A program made the translations under genes and the position numbers. From Thiocapsa imhoffii (GTDB lineage Bacteria > Pseudomonadota > Gammaproteobacteria > Chromatiales > Chromatiaceae), in assembly GCF_016583985.1 (NCBI RefSeq), contig NZ_NRSD01000001.1:248001-312000 (forward strand): 64,000 nt of DNA. The letters are read 5' to 3'. The notes under the pieces are model-generated. The model did no database searches. It was not told the DNA's origin and saw only the letters and a program-made list of their open reading frames with translations. Below are positions 1 through 9,583 of this stretch, in pieces. Position 1 is the stretch's first letter, and the number at the start of each line of letters is the position of its first letter.

Positions 1-123
1 GCGTTGCCAGACCTCCTCACGGAAACCAGCGCCACCATCGGTCTCGCGCAGGGCCACGCAGATGCGATCCTGCAGTTCCATGAGATAAGTCTTGACGACA
101 GTTGCGTCAGGTTGGTTGAGCAT
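1..123 (-). CDS. hemF: Oxygen-dependent coproporphyrinogen III oxidase, N-terminal fragment (cut by window edge)
   Basis: Only the first 41 codons lie in the window; the rest runs off the left edge. The visible start reads [20 protein letters not shown], followed by [20 protein letters not shown]. This matches the conserved N-terminus of HemF (VKAYLLxLQDRIC...EDGGxxFxEDxWQR), the aerobic enzyme that decarboxylates coproporphyrinogen III to protoporphyrinogen IX in haem and bacteriochlorophyll synthesis. The ATG at 123 is preceded by a GAGGT ribosome binding site about 9 bases upstream, which fixes the start. The identification rests on N-terminal similarity alone because the catalytic region is outside the window. 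Confidence 0.85.
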   Translation of the reverse strand, partial: MLNQPDATVVKTYLMELQDRICVALRETDGGAGFREEVWQR

Positions 124-414
124 TGGAGCAATACCTCGCGAAAGGATTGGAATCGTGTTCGCTCGGGCGCGCGCCACTGAGCATGGATCGCCAGCACGTC
201 CTGGGTCGCACCCGGGCCGCAAACCGAGTGTGATTGTCGGATAGGATACGCGATGTACGACCTGATCTGGTTGTGGACCACTGGCGGTGGTGGCATGGAT
301 CCTGAGTCGGTGAACACCTGAGCCGCGTGTGGTCACGGAACCGTTTCAACCGGCTCTCCCTGGCCAGACGTGGCCGAATATGATGAGATTTCAACTGATC
401 TGGAGGATAGATTG

Positions 415-969
415 ATGTCGAGCACCCGATCCGCGCGTCTTCTCTTAGCCAGCCTGTTCCTCGCGGGGGCCTCTGCTCATGCCGAGCAGGCGGTGACCCT
501 GTTGGGCCTCGGTTCGAGTATTCCTGACGCATGGCAGCTCGAGACCCCGAGCAGTGACATGCGCCTTCTCCAATCCGCCATCCCCGCGGCGGACGGTGAT
601 GCCGCGGCGTTCGTCGTCTTCTATTTCGGCCCCGAACAAGGTGGCACCCTGGAGGCCAATGTCGAGCGTTGGCAGTCACAATTTCAGGGCCCCGAGGGGA
701 CTGCCGTCGAGCCGCGCATCAGCGAGATCGGCACGGCGGCATTGCCCGCGACGCTCGTCGAGCTCCGCGGTTCCTATGGGCGCAGCGTAGGGATGGGGCC
801 GGGCGGTGACATGCTGCCCGATCGGATGCTGCTCGCCGCCGTGGTTGAGACCCCGGAGGGGACCCTGTATCCGCAGCTCCATGGTCCCGCCATGCTGGTC
901 GCGGAACAACGTGATGCCTTCATCGCGTTCGTGCGCGGTTTACAGCCTGCCGCGACGCCGAGGCCCTGA
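415..969 (+). CDS. Secreted protein of unknown function
   Basis: A 184-residue protein that I do not recognise. The start at 415 is chosen over an upstream in-frame start at 370 because it gives a clean Sec signal peptide (MSSTRSARLLLASLFLAGAS, cleavage after AHA near residue 23) and has a GGAGG ribosome binding site 8 bases upstream. The mature part is short and soluble-looking, without cysteines or membrane segments, and ends in a Pro/Arg tail. Its stop lies 2 bases before the TTG start of the interrupted penicillin-acylase gene, so the two were probably co-transcribed and translationally coupled. A periplasmic location is inferred from the signal peptide. No function is assigned. Confidence 0.75.
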   Translation: MSSTRSARLLLASLFLAGASAHAEQAVTLLGLGSSIPDAWQLETPSSDMRLLQSAIPAADGDAAAFVVFYFGPEQGGTLEANVERWQSQFQGPEGTAVEPRISEIGTAALPATLVELRGSYGRSVGMGPGGDMLPDRMLLAAVVETPEGTLYPQLHGPAMLVAEQRDAFIAFVRGLQPAATPRP

Positions 970-971
970 GA

Positions 972-3449
972 TTGCCGCGTCATGCTTCCCCGCGCTGGTT
1001 TCGCGTCGTCCGCTTCGGGCTCATCGCGTTGGCTGTCGTGTTGGGTCTGGGCAGTGCCGGGCTCTATTGGGTTGCCAAGCGCGCGGAGCCGGTCTACAAG
1101 GGGAGCATCAGCCTGGCGGGTCTCAAGGCCCCGGTTCGCGTGCGCTACGGGCCGCATGCGATTCCGACCATCGAGGCAGAGGACCTCGCGGACCTGCTCT
1201 TCGCGCAAGGTTATGTGGTGGCGAGCGAGCGTCTGTGGCAGATGGACCTGTTGCGACGGCTCGCCAGTGGGCGACTCGCGGAACAATTTGGCCCCGTCGT
1301 GCTGCCGGCCGACCGGTTTTTCCGCACCATCGGGCTCACGCATGACGCCGAGCGCAGTCTCGCGGCACTGACCGCCGCCGACCGCTAACTCTTGAGTGCC
1401 TATGCCGCCGGCGTTAACGCCTATCAGCTCCGCGCCGTGACGCAGCGGCGCGTGCCGCTCGAGTATCGTCTTATCGGCGCCGCACCGGAGCCCTGGACGC
1501 CACTCGACAGTCTGCTGATCGGCGGCTACATGGCGTGGAGCCAGTCCTTCAACGTACGCCATGAGCTGGCCTTTCTGCGGCTGGCGGCGCGGCTGGGTCC
1601 GGAGCGGGCGCGCGAACTCTTTCCGACGGACGTCGGCATCTCGGCACCACCCCTGCCGCGCGAACTGTCGGAGCTGTTGGGCGCGGAGGCGCGGACACAC
1701 TTCGGTCCGGCTTCGGGGCTGCATCTTGACGCCGTGGTCGCGCTGATCGGTCGGCTTGGTCTCCCCCAACCGTCCGTGGCGAGCAATGCGTGGGCGGTCA
1801 CGGGCGCGCGCACGGCCGATGGTGCCGCCCTCTTGGCAAATGATCCGCACTTGGCCGCGTCAATGCCCGGGATCTGGTACGAGCTGGAGCTGATCACCCC
1901 GGAACTTGCGGTCGTGGGGGCGAGTCTGCCAGGCATTCCACTGGTGATGATCGGGCACAATCGCGACCTCGCCTGGGGGATGACGAGTACGGTGGCCGAT
2001 ACCCAGGACCTCTTCATCGAACGCTTGACGCCGGATCAGCTCCAGGTCGAGCGACCGAACGGCGAGCTGGAACCGATCCTGACCCGATTCGAACACATTC
2101 GGGTCAAGGGGGGCGACACCCACGAGTTGCCGGTGCAGTCGACCCGTCACGGCGTCATCCTCAATCCGGTTCTGGGGCCGATGACCCGCACCCCGATGGA
2201 TTTGCCGCAGCCGGATACCGCCTATCGCCTAGCGCTGCGGCAAAGCAAGGATCAACCGGATCTCTCCTTTGCCGGACTGCGGCGTCTCAATCAGGCCCGG
2301 ACGCTCGAGGAGGCCAGCGCGGCCATCCTGGATTTCCGTCATGTCGTCCTGAATCTGATGATGGCCGACCGGGACGGACGGATTGGCTTTCAGACCAGTG
2401 GGGTGCTGCCACAGCGCGGCGCGGGCCTAGGTGCCTTCCCCGCGCTCGGTTGGGTCGCCGATCAAGCCTGGCAGGGGAGCGTCCCACAGGCACTCAATCC
2501 ACGTCTGCTGCAGCCGCCAGGCGCGGCACTCATCAACGCCAATCATCGCATCATTCCGGTCGCCTACCCGGTCAACGTCAGCCAGACTTGGATGGCCCCC
2601 TTTCGAGCCGAGCGGATTGCCGCAAGAATCGCCCAGGTGGAACCAGTGACCGCGCAGGAGATGGCACGGATCCAACTCGATACGATCAGCATCCAGGCGC
2701 GGCTGACGCAGCAGGCCGTGCGGTCACTTGAGATGGCATTGCGCGCGGTCGATGCCGAAGCCTGGGACATCGCCGTGGCGGAGCTGCTGGAGTGGGATGG
2801 CGACATGAGCGCGCATAGCCGTGCCGCCGCCTTTTATGCCCTGCTCGAACCCTCCCTCTATCGGGCGCTCTATGGCGATGAACTCGGCGACGATCTCGAG
2901 ACGCTCACCAATCTGGCGGCCTTCTCCTACAGCCCACTGCAGGAGACCTTGCGGACTGGACGCTCGAGTTTTTGGGACGATGTGACGACCGACTGGATCG
3001 AGGAGCCCGCGGAGATTTGGGCGCGTGCACTGACGGCGGCGAAGGGCGAGCTCGTCGCCCGGCTCGGTTCCGCCGGTGATCCAGGGCTGGCGGCATTGCG
3101 GACCCTGACGTTTCCGCATGCCTTCGGCACGCTGCCGCTGATCGGATCGCTCTTCAACGTGGGGCCGATCGGCGTCGGAGGGCATCTCGATACCGTGGCG
3201 CTCATGAAGCCCTTGCCGCTCGCCCCCGAGTCCGTGCTGTTCGTGCCCTCAATGCGCGTCGTCTTCACGCCCGATGACTGGTCACGCACTCAAGGGATCC
3301 AGCCGTTGGGCCAGTCTGGCCACCGTTTCTCGCCCTACCGGACCGATCAACTCGCGCACTGGCGCGCGGGGCGTCTGCGTGCGTGGCCTTGGCAGGGTCC
3401 GAGTGCCGACGAGACCCTTGGGGTGCTGACTCTCCTCCCCTCCCGCTGA
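972..3449 (+). pseudogene. Penicillin acylase family (Ntn hydrolase) gene interrupted by an in-frame TAA
   Basis: Reading one frame from the TTG at 972 to 3449 gives a complete penicillin-acylase-family protein (826 codons) except for a TAA at 1386-1388 (codon 139). Upstream are a membrane anchor or signal segment (FGLIALAVVLGLGSAGLYWV) and the acylase alpha-chain start (GLKAPVRVRYGPHAIPTIEA, LLFAQGYVVASERLWQMDL). Immediately after the stop the family sequence continues as LLSAYAAGVNAY. The beta-chain nucleophile serine of the SNAWAV motif is codon 271 (AGC at 1782), followed by NDPHLAASMPGIWYE. Known members cleave themselves before that serine and hydrolyse amides such as acyl-homoserine lactones or beta-lactam side chains. 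No bases are lost and a single CAA-to-TAA change would explain the stop. A TTG at 1392 could restart translation, but without the signal and part of the alpha chain. It is a recent pseudogene, or a sequence error. Confidence 0.8.
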
Positions 3450-3480
3450 GGTCGGTCGTGTCCGCTCAGTGGCTCGCGCA

Positions 3481-3918
3481 TCAGGTCTCGAGCCAAAAGG
3501 TAACGGGTCCCTCGTTGACCAGGGTGACGCGCATCTCGGCGCCAAAGCGCCCAGTTGCGACAGGGGCATGGCGGGTCCGTGCCTGGGTCACCAACAACTC
3601 GAACAGACGTTGGCCTTCCGCGCTGGGTGCCGCGCTGGTGAAGCTCGCGCGTGTGCCCTGACGGGTCGCGGCCGCGAGGGTGAACTGGGGGACCAACAGC
3701 AGGCCACCGCCGATGTCACGCAGGCTCAAGTTCATACGATCGGCTGAATCAGGAAAGACCCGGTAGCCAAGCAGTCGCTCCAACAGGCGTTCGCCGCGCG
3801 CTTCGCTGTCACCGCGCTGGACCCCGACGAAGACCAGCAGACCGCGTTCGATGGCGCCGACGGTGGTCCCCGCGACCTCGACTTGGGCACTGGAGACACG
3901 TTGCAGGAGACCGATCAC
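3481..3918 (-). CDS. dtd: D-aminoacyl-tRNA deacylase
   Basis: DTD hydrolyses D-aminoacyl-tRNA (and Gly-tRNA-Ala) so that D-amino acids do not enter translation. The 145-residue product has the family length and begins VIGLLQRVSSAQVEV, read from a GTG start at 3918. The upstream in-frame ATG at 4008 would add 30 unrelated residues and overlap the preceding gene, so it is rejected. Family motifs are present: the SxPQFTL-type active-site motif appears as LLVPQFTLAA, and the C-terminal Gly-cisPro motif as NEGPVTFWLE. The start lies 7 bases downstream of the pip stop, indicating an operon pip-dtd. Certain by length and motifs. Confidence 0.95.
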   Translation of the reverse strand: MIGLLQRVSSAQVEVAGTTVGAIERGLLVFVGVQRGDSEARGERLLERLLGYRVFPDSADRMNLSLRDIGGGLLLVPQFTLAAATRQGTRASFTSAAPSAEGQRLFELLVTQARTRHAPVATGRFGAEMRVTLVNEGPVTFWLET

Positions 3919-3925
3919 GCGCTGA

Positions 3926-4876
3926 TCAACCCAGGGTGCGTGCAAAGCGGTCGGTGGCCTCGACCAAGGCAGCGCGAATCCCCGGCTCGAAGGCTGAATG
4001 ACCGGCATTTGGGATCACCTGCAATTCTGAGGTGGGCCAGGCTTGATGCAGATCCCACGCCGAGCGCAGCGGGCAGATGATGTCGTAACGGCCCTGGATG
4101 ATGAGGCCGGGAATGCCCTGCAGGCGGGAGGCGTCCTCGAGCAGCTGATTCGGTCGCAGGAAGGCGCCCGACATGAAATAGTGGCACTCGATCCGGGCGA
4201 GACTCAGCGCCACGCTGGGCGCGGCAAAATGGGCCTCGATCGCGGGGTTGGCGCGCAGCGTCGCCGTGCGTCCCTCCCAGACCGACCAGGCCTGTGCCGC
4301 CGCGAGACGGGTCGCCTCGTCCGCCCCGGTGAGGCGGCGATGGTAGGCCGTGAGCAGATCGGTGCGTTCCGCCTCGGGGATCGGGGCGATGAACTGCTCC
4401 CAATGATCCGGAAAGATCCAGTTCGCGCCCTCCTGATAGAACCAGCGAATCTCGGCCTCACGACAGAGAAAGATCCCCCGTACGATCAGCCCCGTGACCC
4501 GATGTGGATGGGTTTCGGCATAGGCGAGGGCCAGGGTCGACCCCCATGATCCACCGAAGACCAGCCAACGATCGATCCCCAAGTGTTCACGGATCCGCTC
4601 CAGGTCGGCGACCAGATCCCAGGTGGTATTGGCCGTGAGGCTGGCATGCGGCGTGGAGCGCCCGCAACCCCGCTGGTCGAACAAGACCGCACGGTAGCGT
4701 GTCGGGTCGAAGAAGGCGCGATGCGCAGGCTCACACCCGGCCCCTGGTCCTCCGTGCAGGAAAACCACGGGGATGCCGTCGCGGCGTCCACATTCCTCAA
4801 CATAGAGGCGATGGCCGTCCCCGACCTCCAGGGTCTGCGTGGCAAAGGGTTCGATGGGGCGATAGAGATCAGTCAT
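3926..4876 (-). CDS. pip: Proline iminopeptidase (alpha/beta hydrolase)
   Basis: A cytoplasmic serine peptidase that releases N-terminal proline from peptides (family S33). The N-terminus MTDLYRPIEPF fits the family pattern MxxLYPxIEPY, so I use the ATG at 4876; ATGs or GTGs at 4894/4897 in the same frame would add 6-7 residues. Visible motifs are the oxyanion-hole HGGPGAGC, FDQRGCGRSTP, and the nucleophile elbow GGSWGS about residue 110. The catalytic Asp lies in GRYD and the His in AGHSAFEP near the C-terminus. At 316 residues it is normal length. It lies between typA and dtd on the same strand (54-71 bases after typA, 7 bases before dtd), a likely operon. Confidence 0.93.
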   Translation of the reverse strand: MTDLYRPIEPFATQTLEVGDGHRLYVEECGRRDGIPVVFLHGGPGAGCEPAHRAFFDPTRYRAVLFDQRGCGRSTPHASLTANTTWDLVADLERIREHLGIDRWLVFGGSWGSTLALAYAETHPHRVTGLIVRGIFLCREAEIRWFYQEGANWIFPDHWEQFIAPIPEAERTDLLTAYHRRLTGADEATRLAAAQAWSVWEGRTATLRANPAIEAHFAAPSVALSLARIECHYFMSGAFLRPNQLLEDASRLQGIPGLIIQGRYDIICPLRSAWDLHQAWPTSELQVIPNAGHSAFEPGIRAALVEATDRFARTLG

Positions 4877-4947
4877 GGGGTTTGGGTCATCCATCACTAG
4901 GATCGTTCGTCGCGGCGGGCGGGGTCGGGAGGTTCTAACCGACTGGT

Positions 4948-6762
4948 CTAATTCCCGCGGCTCGCTCGCTTGCGCTCATTCTCGGTGAGATGGCGTTTGC
5001 GCACGCGGATCGCGGCAGGCGTGATCTCGACGAGTTCATCATCCTCGATGAATTCCAGTGCCTGCTCGAGCGTGAACTTCACCGGCGGCGTCAGCAGGAT
5101 GTTCTCGTCCGAACCCGCCGCGCGAATGTTCGTCAACTGTTTGGCCTTCAGTGGGTTGACCGTGAGATCGTTTTCGCGTGAATGGATGCCGACCACCTGA
5201 CCTTCGTAGACCTCATCACCCGGCGAGACCATCATGCGGCCACGTTCCTGGAGGTTAAAGAGGGCATACCCGAGGGCCTTGCCGGTCGCGTTGGAGATGA
5301 GCACCCCATTGCGCCGCGGGGCAATCCCGCCAGGATTGGCCGGGCGATAGCGGTCGAAGATGTGATATTTCAGTCCCGTGCCCGAGGTCAGGGACATGAA
5401 TTCGGTCTGGAAGCCGATCAACCCCCGGGACGGCACCTCGTAATCCAGCCGGACGCGGCCCTTGCCATCTGGAATCATGTCCTTCAGCTCGCCGCGTCGT
5501 TCCCCGAGCGCCTGCATGATGGCGCCCTGCGCGCTCTCATCGATGTCCACCGTGAGCTGTTCATAGGGCTCACAGATCTGGCCGTCGATCTCCCGGAAGA
5601 TGACCTCGGGGCGCGAGACGGCCAATTCGAAACCCTCGCGGCGCATGGTTTCGAGCAGGATCGAAAGGTGCAACTCACCGCGTCCGGAAACCCGGAATTT
5701 TTCCGGGTCATTGCCTTCCTCGACACGCAGCGCGACGTTATGAATGAGTTCGCGCTCAAGGCGATCCTTGAGCTGACGCGAGGTGAGGTATTTGCCATCG
5801 CGTCCCGCGAATGGCGAGGTGTTGACCTGAAAGGTCATGGTCACGGTTGGTTCGTCGACCGTGAGTGATGGCAACGCCTCGAGATGATCCGGGTGACAGA
5901 GGGTATCGGAGACATTGGGCGCCTCGATGCCGGTGAGGGCAACGATATCGCCCGCGTTGGCGACCGGGACTTCGTGGCGCTCCAATCCCAGATAGCCGTA
6001 AACGAGCCCGACCTTGGCGCGATAGCGTCCACCGTCGGGTTTGACAACGATGATCTGCTGATTGGGACGCACGGTGCCGCGGCGGATGCGCCCGAGCGCG
6101 ATGGCGCCGACGAAGGAGCTGTAGTCGAGCGTGGAGATCTGCATCTGGAAAGGGGCATCGGGGACGACCTCGGGCGCGGGGCAGTGCGTGACGATGGCCT
6201 CAAACAGCGGTGTCATGTCGCCCTCGCGTACCTCGTCGCTCAATCCCGCGTAGCCGTTGAGCGCCGAGGCATAGATGATCGGGAAATCGAGCTGTTCATC
6301 ACTGGCGCCGAGCCGATCGAAGAGATCGAAGACCTGATCGATGACCCAATCCGGGCGGGCGCCTGGGCGGTCGATCTTGTTGACCACGACGATCGGGCGC
6401 AGTCCGTGGGCAAATGCCTTACTGGTCACGAACCGCGTTTGGGGCATGGGTCCTTCTTGAGCATCGACGAGCAGCAGCACCGAATCGACCATCGAGAGCA
6501 CGCGTTCGACCTCGCCACCGAAATCAGCGTGTCCAGGGGTATCGACGATGTTGATGCGGTAGTCACGCCAGCGCAGGGCCGTGTTTTTCGAGGTGATGGT
6601 GATCCCGCGCTCCTTTTCCAACGCATTGGAGTCCATCACCCGCTCGACGGGCCCGAATCGTTCACCGAGGGTGCCGGATTGCTCCAGCAGTTTGTCCACG
6701 AGCGTGGTCTTGCCATGATCGACATGGGCGATGATGGCGATGTTGCGTAACGTTTCGATCAC
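4948..6762 (-). CDS. typA: Ribosome-associated translational GTPase TypA/BipA
   Basis: A 604-residue translational GTPase of the EF-G-like superfamily that assists 50S assembly and stress or low-temperature growth. G1 is [10 protein letters not shown] (residues 12-21), switch I includes the ERGITI motif, G3 is [15 protein letters not shown]4 is NKIDRP and G5 is SALNG. Downstream are EF-G domain III- and V-like regions and the TypA-specific C-terminal domain ([16 protein letters not shown] region, [16 protein letters not shown] region). Length and motifs are complete. The gene is first in the block typA-pip-dtd. A hairpin that probably ends the preceding glcB transcript lies in the 201-base upstream gap. 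Confidence 0.97.
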   Translation of the reverse strand: MIETLRNIAIIAHVDHGKTTLVDKLLEQSGTLGERFGPVERVMDSNALEKERGITITSKNTALRWRDYRINIVDTPGHADFGGEVERVLSMVDSVLLLVDAQEGPMPQTRFVTSKAFAHGLRPIVVVNKIDRPGARPDWVIDQVFDLFDRLGASDEQLDFPIIYASALNGYAGLSDEVREGDMTPLFEAIVTHCPAPEVVPDAPFQMQISTLDYSSFVGAIALGRIRRGTVRPNQQIIVVKPDGGRYRAKVGLVYGYLGLERHEVPVANAGDIVALTGIEAPNVSDTLCHPDHLEALPSLTVDEPTVTMTFQVNTSPFAGRDGKYLTSRQLKDRLERELIHNVALRVEEGNDPEKFRVSGRGELHLSILLETMRREGFELAVSRPEVIFREIDGQICEPYEQLTVDIDESAQGAIMQALGERRGELKDMIPDGKGRVRLDYEVPSRGLIGFQTEFMSLTSGTGLKYHIFDRYRPANPGGIAPRRNGVLISNATGKALGYALFNLQERGRMMVSPGDEVYEGQVVGIHSRENDLTVNPLKAKQLTNIRAAGSDENILLTPPVKFTLEQALEFIEDDELVEITPAAIRVRKRHLTENERKRASRGN

Positions 6763-6924
6763 GAGTGGAACTCCGAGTGAAAAGGGGAAACCGGTCAGGG
6801 ATGGGTGATGGTCATGCCGCGGGCAGGCGGCTCGCGCGCAAGTGTATACCGGTCACGCCCATGACTGTTTCGGTTCCACTCGGATTGCGCCACGCTCGGA
6901 ATTCAGGATACGTCGGCGAGGGCC

Positions 6925-6948
6925 TCCGTGCGGCGCACGCCGCACGGA
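6925..6948 (-). terminator. Hairpin downstream of glcB
   Basis: Perfect inverted repeat with 10-bp arms (TCCGTGCGGC / GCCGCACGGA) and a 4-base loop, starting 16 bases after the glcB stop. There is no run of T after it on the minus strand, so it could be a weak intrinsic terminator or an RNA-end-protecting stem. It is the only strong structure between glcB and typA. Confidence 0.5.
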
Positions 6949-6963
6949 AGCATCAGCCCGTCC

Positions 6964-9135
6964 TTAGCTCGCCTTCAGTCGCTTGCGCATCGCATGCAGG
7001 GTGGGCTCGGTATAGCCGTTTGGTGCCTCACGCCCCTTGAAGATCAGGTCCGCGGCAGCCTGGAAGGCAATGCCGTCGAAGCGGGGCGCCATCGGGCGGT
7101 AAAGCGGGTCCGCCGCGTTCTGCGTGTCCACAACGGCGGCCATGCGTTTGAGGGTGTCCATGACCTGATCGCGCGAGACGACGCCGTGATGGAGCCAGTT
7201 GGCAACCTGTTGACTGGAGATCCGCAGGGTTGCGCGATCCTCCATCAGGCCGACGTTTGCGATATCCGGAACCTTTGAGCAACCGACGCCTTGATCGATC
7301 CAGCGCACGACATAGCCAAGGATCCCTTGGCAATTGTTGTCGAGCTCCTGCTGGATTTCCTCGGGACTCCAGGCGCGGTTGGGGTCGAGCGGAATCTGCA
7401 AGATGGTATCGAGCTCCGCGCGCGGACCACCCGCGGCCAGTTCAGCTTGGACCGCCGCGACGTCGACCTGGTGATAGTGGATGGCGTGGAGAGTCGCCGC
7501 GGTGGGGGAGGGGACCCAGGCGCAGTTCGCGCCCGCCCGCGGATGTCCCGCCTTGGTGGCGAGCATGGCCCGCATCTCATCGGGCATGGTCCACATCCCT
7601 TTGCCGATCTGGGCGTGACCAGGCAGACCGCAGGCGAGCCCGACATCGACGTTCCAGTTCTCGTAGGCGAGCAGCCAGGGCGCGCTCTTCATGTCGCCTT
7701 TGCGCAGCATGGCACCGGCCTCCATGTCGGTGTGGATCTCGTCGCCCGTGCGATCGAGGAATCCGGTATTGATGAAGATGACACGCTCGGCGGCGACGCG
7801 AATGCACTCTTTCAGATTCAGGGTGGTGCGCCGTTCCTCATCCATGATGCCGATTTTGATGGTGTTGCGTGGCAATCCCAGGGCCTCCTCGACGCCGGCG
7901 AAGATGTCCACGGCGAGGCGCACCTCGTCGGGACCGTGCATCTTCGGCTTGACGATATAGATGCTGCCGGTGCGTGAATTGCGCTTGGCCCCCCGCTCGG
8001 GGTGGATATCATGCAGGGCGCACGCGACCGTGACGATGGCGTCGAGCATCCCCTCGGGGATCTCTTGGCCGTTCTCATCGAGCACCGCATCCGTGGTCAT
8101 CAGGTGGCCGACATTGCGGACCAGCATCAAGGAGCGACCAGGCAGCGTGAGGGCATCGCCCGTTGGGGTGTGGTAGGTCCGATCGGGCGCGAGTGTGCGC
8201 TCGAGCACCTTGCCGCCTTTCTGGAACTGCGCGGTGAGATCACCCTTCATGAGACCGAGCCAGTTGCGATAGACCAGCACCTTATCCTCGGTGTCCACCG
8301 CCGCGACCGAGTCTTCGCAGTCCTGGATGCTGGTGACGGCCGACTCGAGGAGCAGGTCGGCGACCCCCGCGGGGCTGTCGCGACCGACCTGATGTTCCCG
8401 ATCGATGCACAGCTCGATATGCAGACCCTGATGCACGAGCAGAATGGCCTCGGGACGATCGGGAGTGCCGCGATAACCGGCGAATTGCTCCGGTTGGCTC
8501 AACATGGTCTGGCTATTGTCTGGCAGGCAGACGACGAGTTTGCCTTCGTCAACCCGGTAACCACAGGACTCGGCATGGGAGCCACGGTTCAGGGGCGCGG
8601 CTTCGTCGAGGAAGGCCGCGGCGCGGGCAATGACCTCGGCCCCCCGTTTGGGGTTGTAGTGTGCGCCGCGCTCGAGACCGTCCTCGTCCGGGATGACGTC
8701 GGTCCCATAGAGGGCGTCATAGAGGCTGCCCCAGCGAGCGTTGGCCGCGTTCAGGGCATAGCGCGCATTGTTCACCGGCACGACCAACTGAGGACCGGCA
8801 ATGGTTGCGATCTCGGGGTCGACATGGGCGGTGGTGACGCTGAAGCTCGGTCCTTCCGGAACCAGGTATCCAATGTCGGCGAGAAAGGCGCGATAGGCGC
8901 CGGTGTCGAGGGGTTGGCCGCGATGCTCGAGATGCCAGTGGTCAATCTGACGCTGGAGTGCCTCGCGGTGGTCGAGTAGGGTGCGATGGCGCGGTGCGAG
9001 CACCTGAACCATGGCGCCGAAGGCCTGCCAGAGGGCATCGTTCTCAACCCCGGTGCCGGGCAGGATCTCATCTCGCACGAGGTCGTAAAGGGGTTTGGCG
9101 ACCTTCAGGCCGCCGATTTCCACGCGTTCGATCAT
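6964..9135 (-). CDS. glcB: Malate synthase G
   Basis: Condenses glyoxylate with acetyl-CoA to malate, the second step of the glyoxylate bypass and the route for glycolate-derived glyoxylate. The 723-residue length is that of isoform G (about 720), not the shorter isoform A. Isoform features include the N-terminal [19 protein letters not shown], the core [16 protein letters not shown], and the C-terminal catalytic stretch with [20 protein letters not shown]. No isocitrate lyase gene lies beside it. Icd, which competes for isocitrate, is 32 kb away in the same window. The start is the only good ATG; upstream lies a 448-base gap that should hold its promoter. Confidence 0.97.
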   Translation of the reverse strand: MIERVEIGGLKVAKPLYDLVRDEILPGTGVENDALWQAFGAMVQVLAPRHRTLLDHREALQRQIDHWHLEHRGQPLDTGAYRAFLADIGYLVPEGPSFSVTTAHVDPEIATIAGPQLVVPVNNARYALNAANARWGSLYDALYGTDVIPDEDGLERGAHYNPKRGAEVIARAAAFLDEAAPLNRGSHAESCGYRVDEGKLVVCLPDNSQTMLSQPEQFAGYRGTPDRPEAILLVHQGLHIELCIDREHQVGRDSPAGVADLLLESAVTSIQDCEDSVAAVDTEDKVLVYRNWLGLMKGDLTAQFQKGGKVLERTLAPDRTYHTPTGDALTLPGRSLMLVRNVGHLMTTDAVLDENGQEIPEGMLDAIVTVACALHDIHPERGAKRNSRTGSIYIVKPKMHGPDEVRLAVDIFAGVEEALGLPRNTIKIGIMDEERRTTLNLKECIRVAAERVIFINTGFLDRTGDEIHTDMEAGAMLRKGDMKSAPWLLAYENWNVDVGLACGLPGHAQIGKGMWTMPDEMRAMLATKAGHPRAGANCAWVPSPTAATLHAIHYHQVDVAAVQAELAAGGPRAELDTILQIPLDPNRAWSPEEIQQELDNNCQGILGYVVRWIDQGVGCSKVPDIANVGLMEDRATLRISSQQVANWLHHGVVSRDQVMDTLKRMAAVVDTQNAADPLYRPMAPRFDGIAFQAAADLIFKGREAPNGYTEPTLHAMRKRLKAS

Positions 9136-9583
9136 GGTATTGGGTCTCCGTTCCTCGTTGGATAGAGGTTTGCTTCAATGGGCAGCGCACGCAAGCGATT
9201 TGGTGGCGGCCAGAGGACTCGTCGCGAAGTGGATCACTGCGCGGCGCATGGCGGGCTGTTTGCATCCGACCGCGGTGGCCGCGACACCGCGCGGTTCGCG
9301 GTACCCGGTACCTCGTTGCCACGGCCTGGTGCGCCGCTGTCGGATTCGGTGCAAGCGCGGCCGTACGATCTGATCCGGATGGCAGCCACGGCATCACGCC
9401 GCCATTCGGATCCTGACCATCTCCTATCATTGTGCCCGAGGCGGTCGCAAGGCAAGATTTCACCGATGAAATCTGTCAAGCAACAGCATTCGTCAGCACA
9501 ATGCTGAGTCACCCAGGTGGGTCGACGGGGCTGTGCTTGAGCGGCTCGCTTGTCCTCGGACAGCTCGTGAGAGGTTTGGCGGA
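9136..9583. other. 448-base intergenic region between glcB and the WD40 gene
   Basis: No supported gene on either strand; the short open frames here have no ribosome binding site and no recognisable similarity. It must carry the 3' end of the WD40 transcript and the glcB promoter, both on the minus strand. A perfect 8-bp-arm inverted repeat (AGATTTCA/TGAAATCT, loop CCGA) at 9455-9474 directly abuts a consensus TTGACA hexamer on the minus strand (9479-9474). No matching -10 box at normal spacing is visible. Confidence 0.6.
9455..9474 (-). promoter_or_regulatory. Perfect inverted repeat next to a TTGACA hexamer
   Basis: AGATTTCA-CCGA-TGAAATCT, read the same on both strands except the loop. On the minus strand it follows TTGACA directly, the position of an operator placed between -35 and -10. 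It could equally be a stem in the 3' end of the WD40 mRNA, which ends 110 bases away. Neither role is proved. Confidence 0.35.

Noticed and set aside
1386..1388. Programmed stop-codon recoding in the acylase
   Set aside because: TAA is not used for selenocysteine or pyrrolysine, and no recoding stem is evident just downstream; a nonsense mutation or sequence error is simpler.
774..1850. 358-residue minus-strand frame crossing the acylase stop codon
   Set aside because: Arg/Gln-rich shadow translation; the plus-strand sense frame has unmistakable acylase motifs on both sides of the stop.
8002..8979. 325-residue open frame antisense to glcB
   Set aside because: Shadow of the GC-skewed glcB codons; no ribosome binding site and no recognisable domain.
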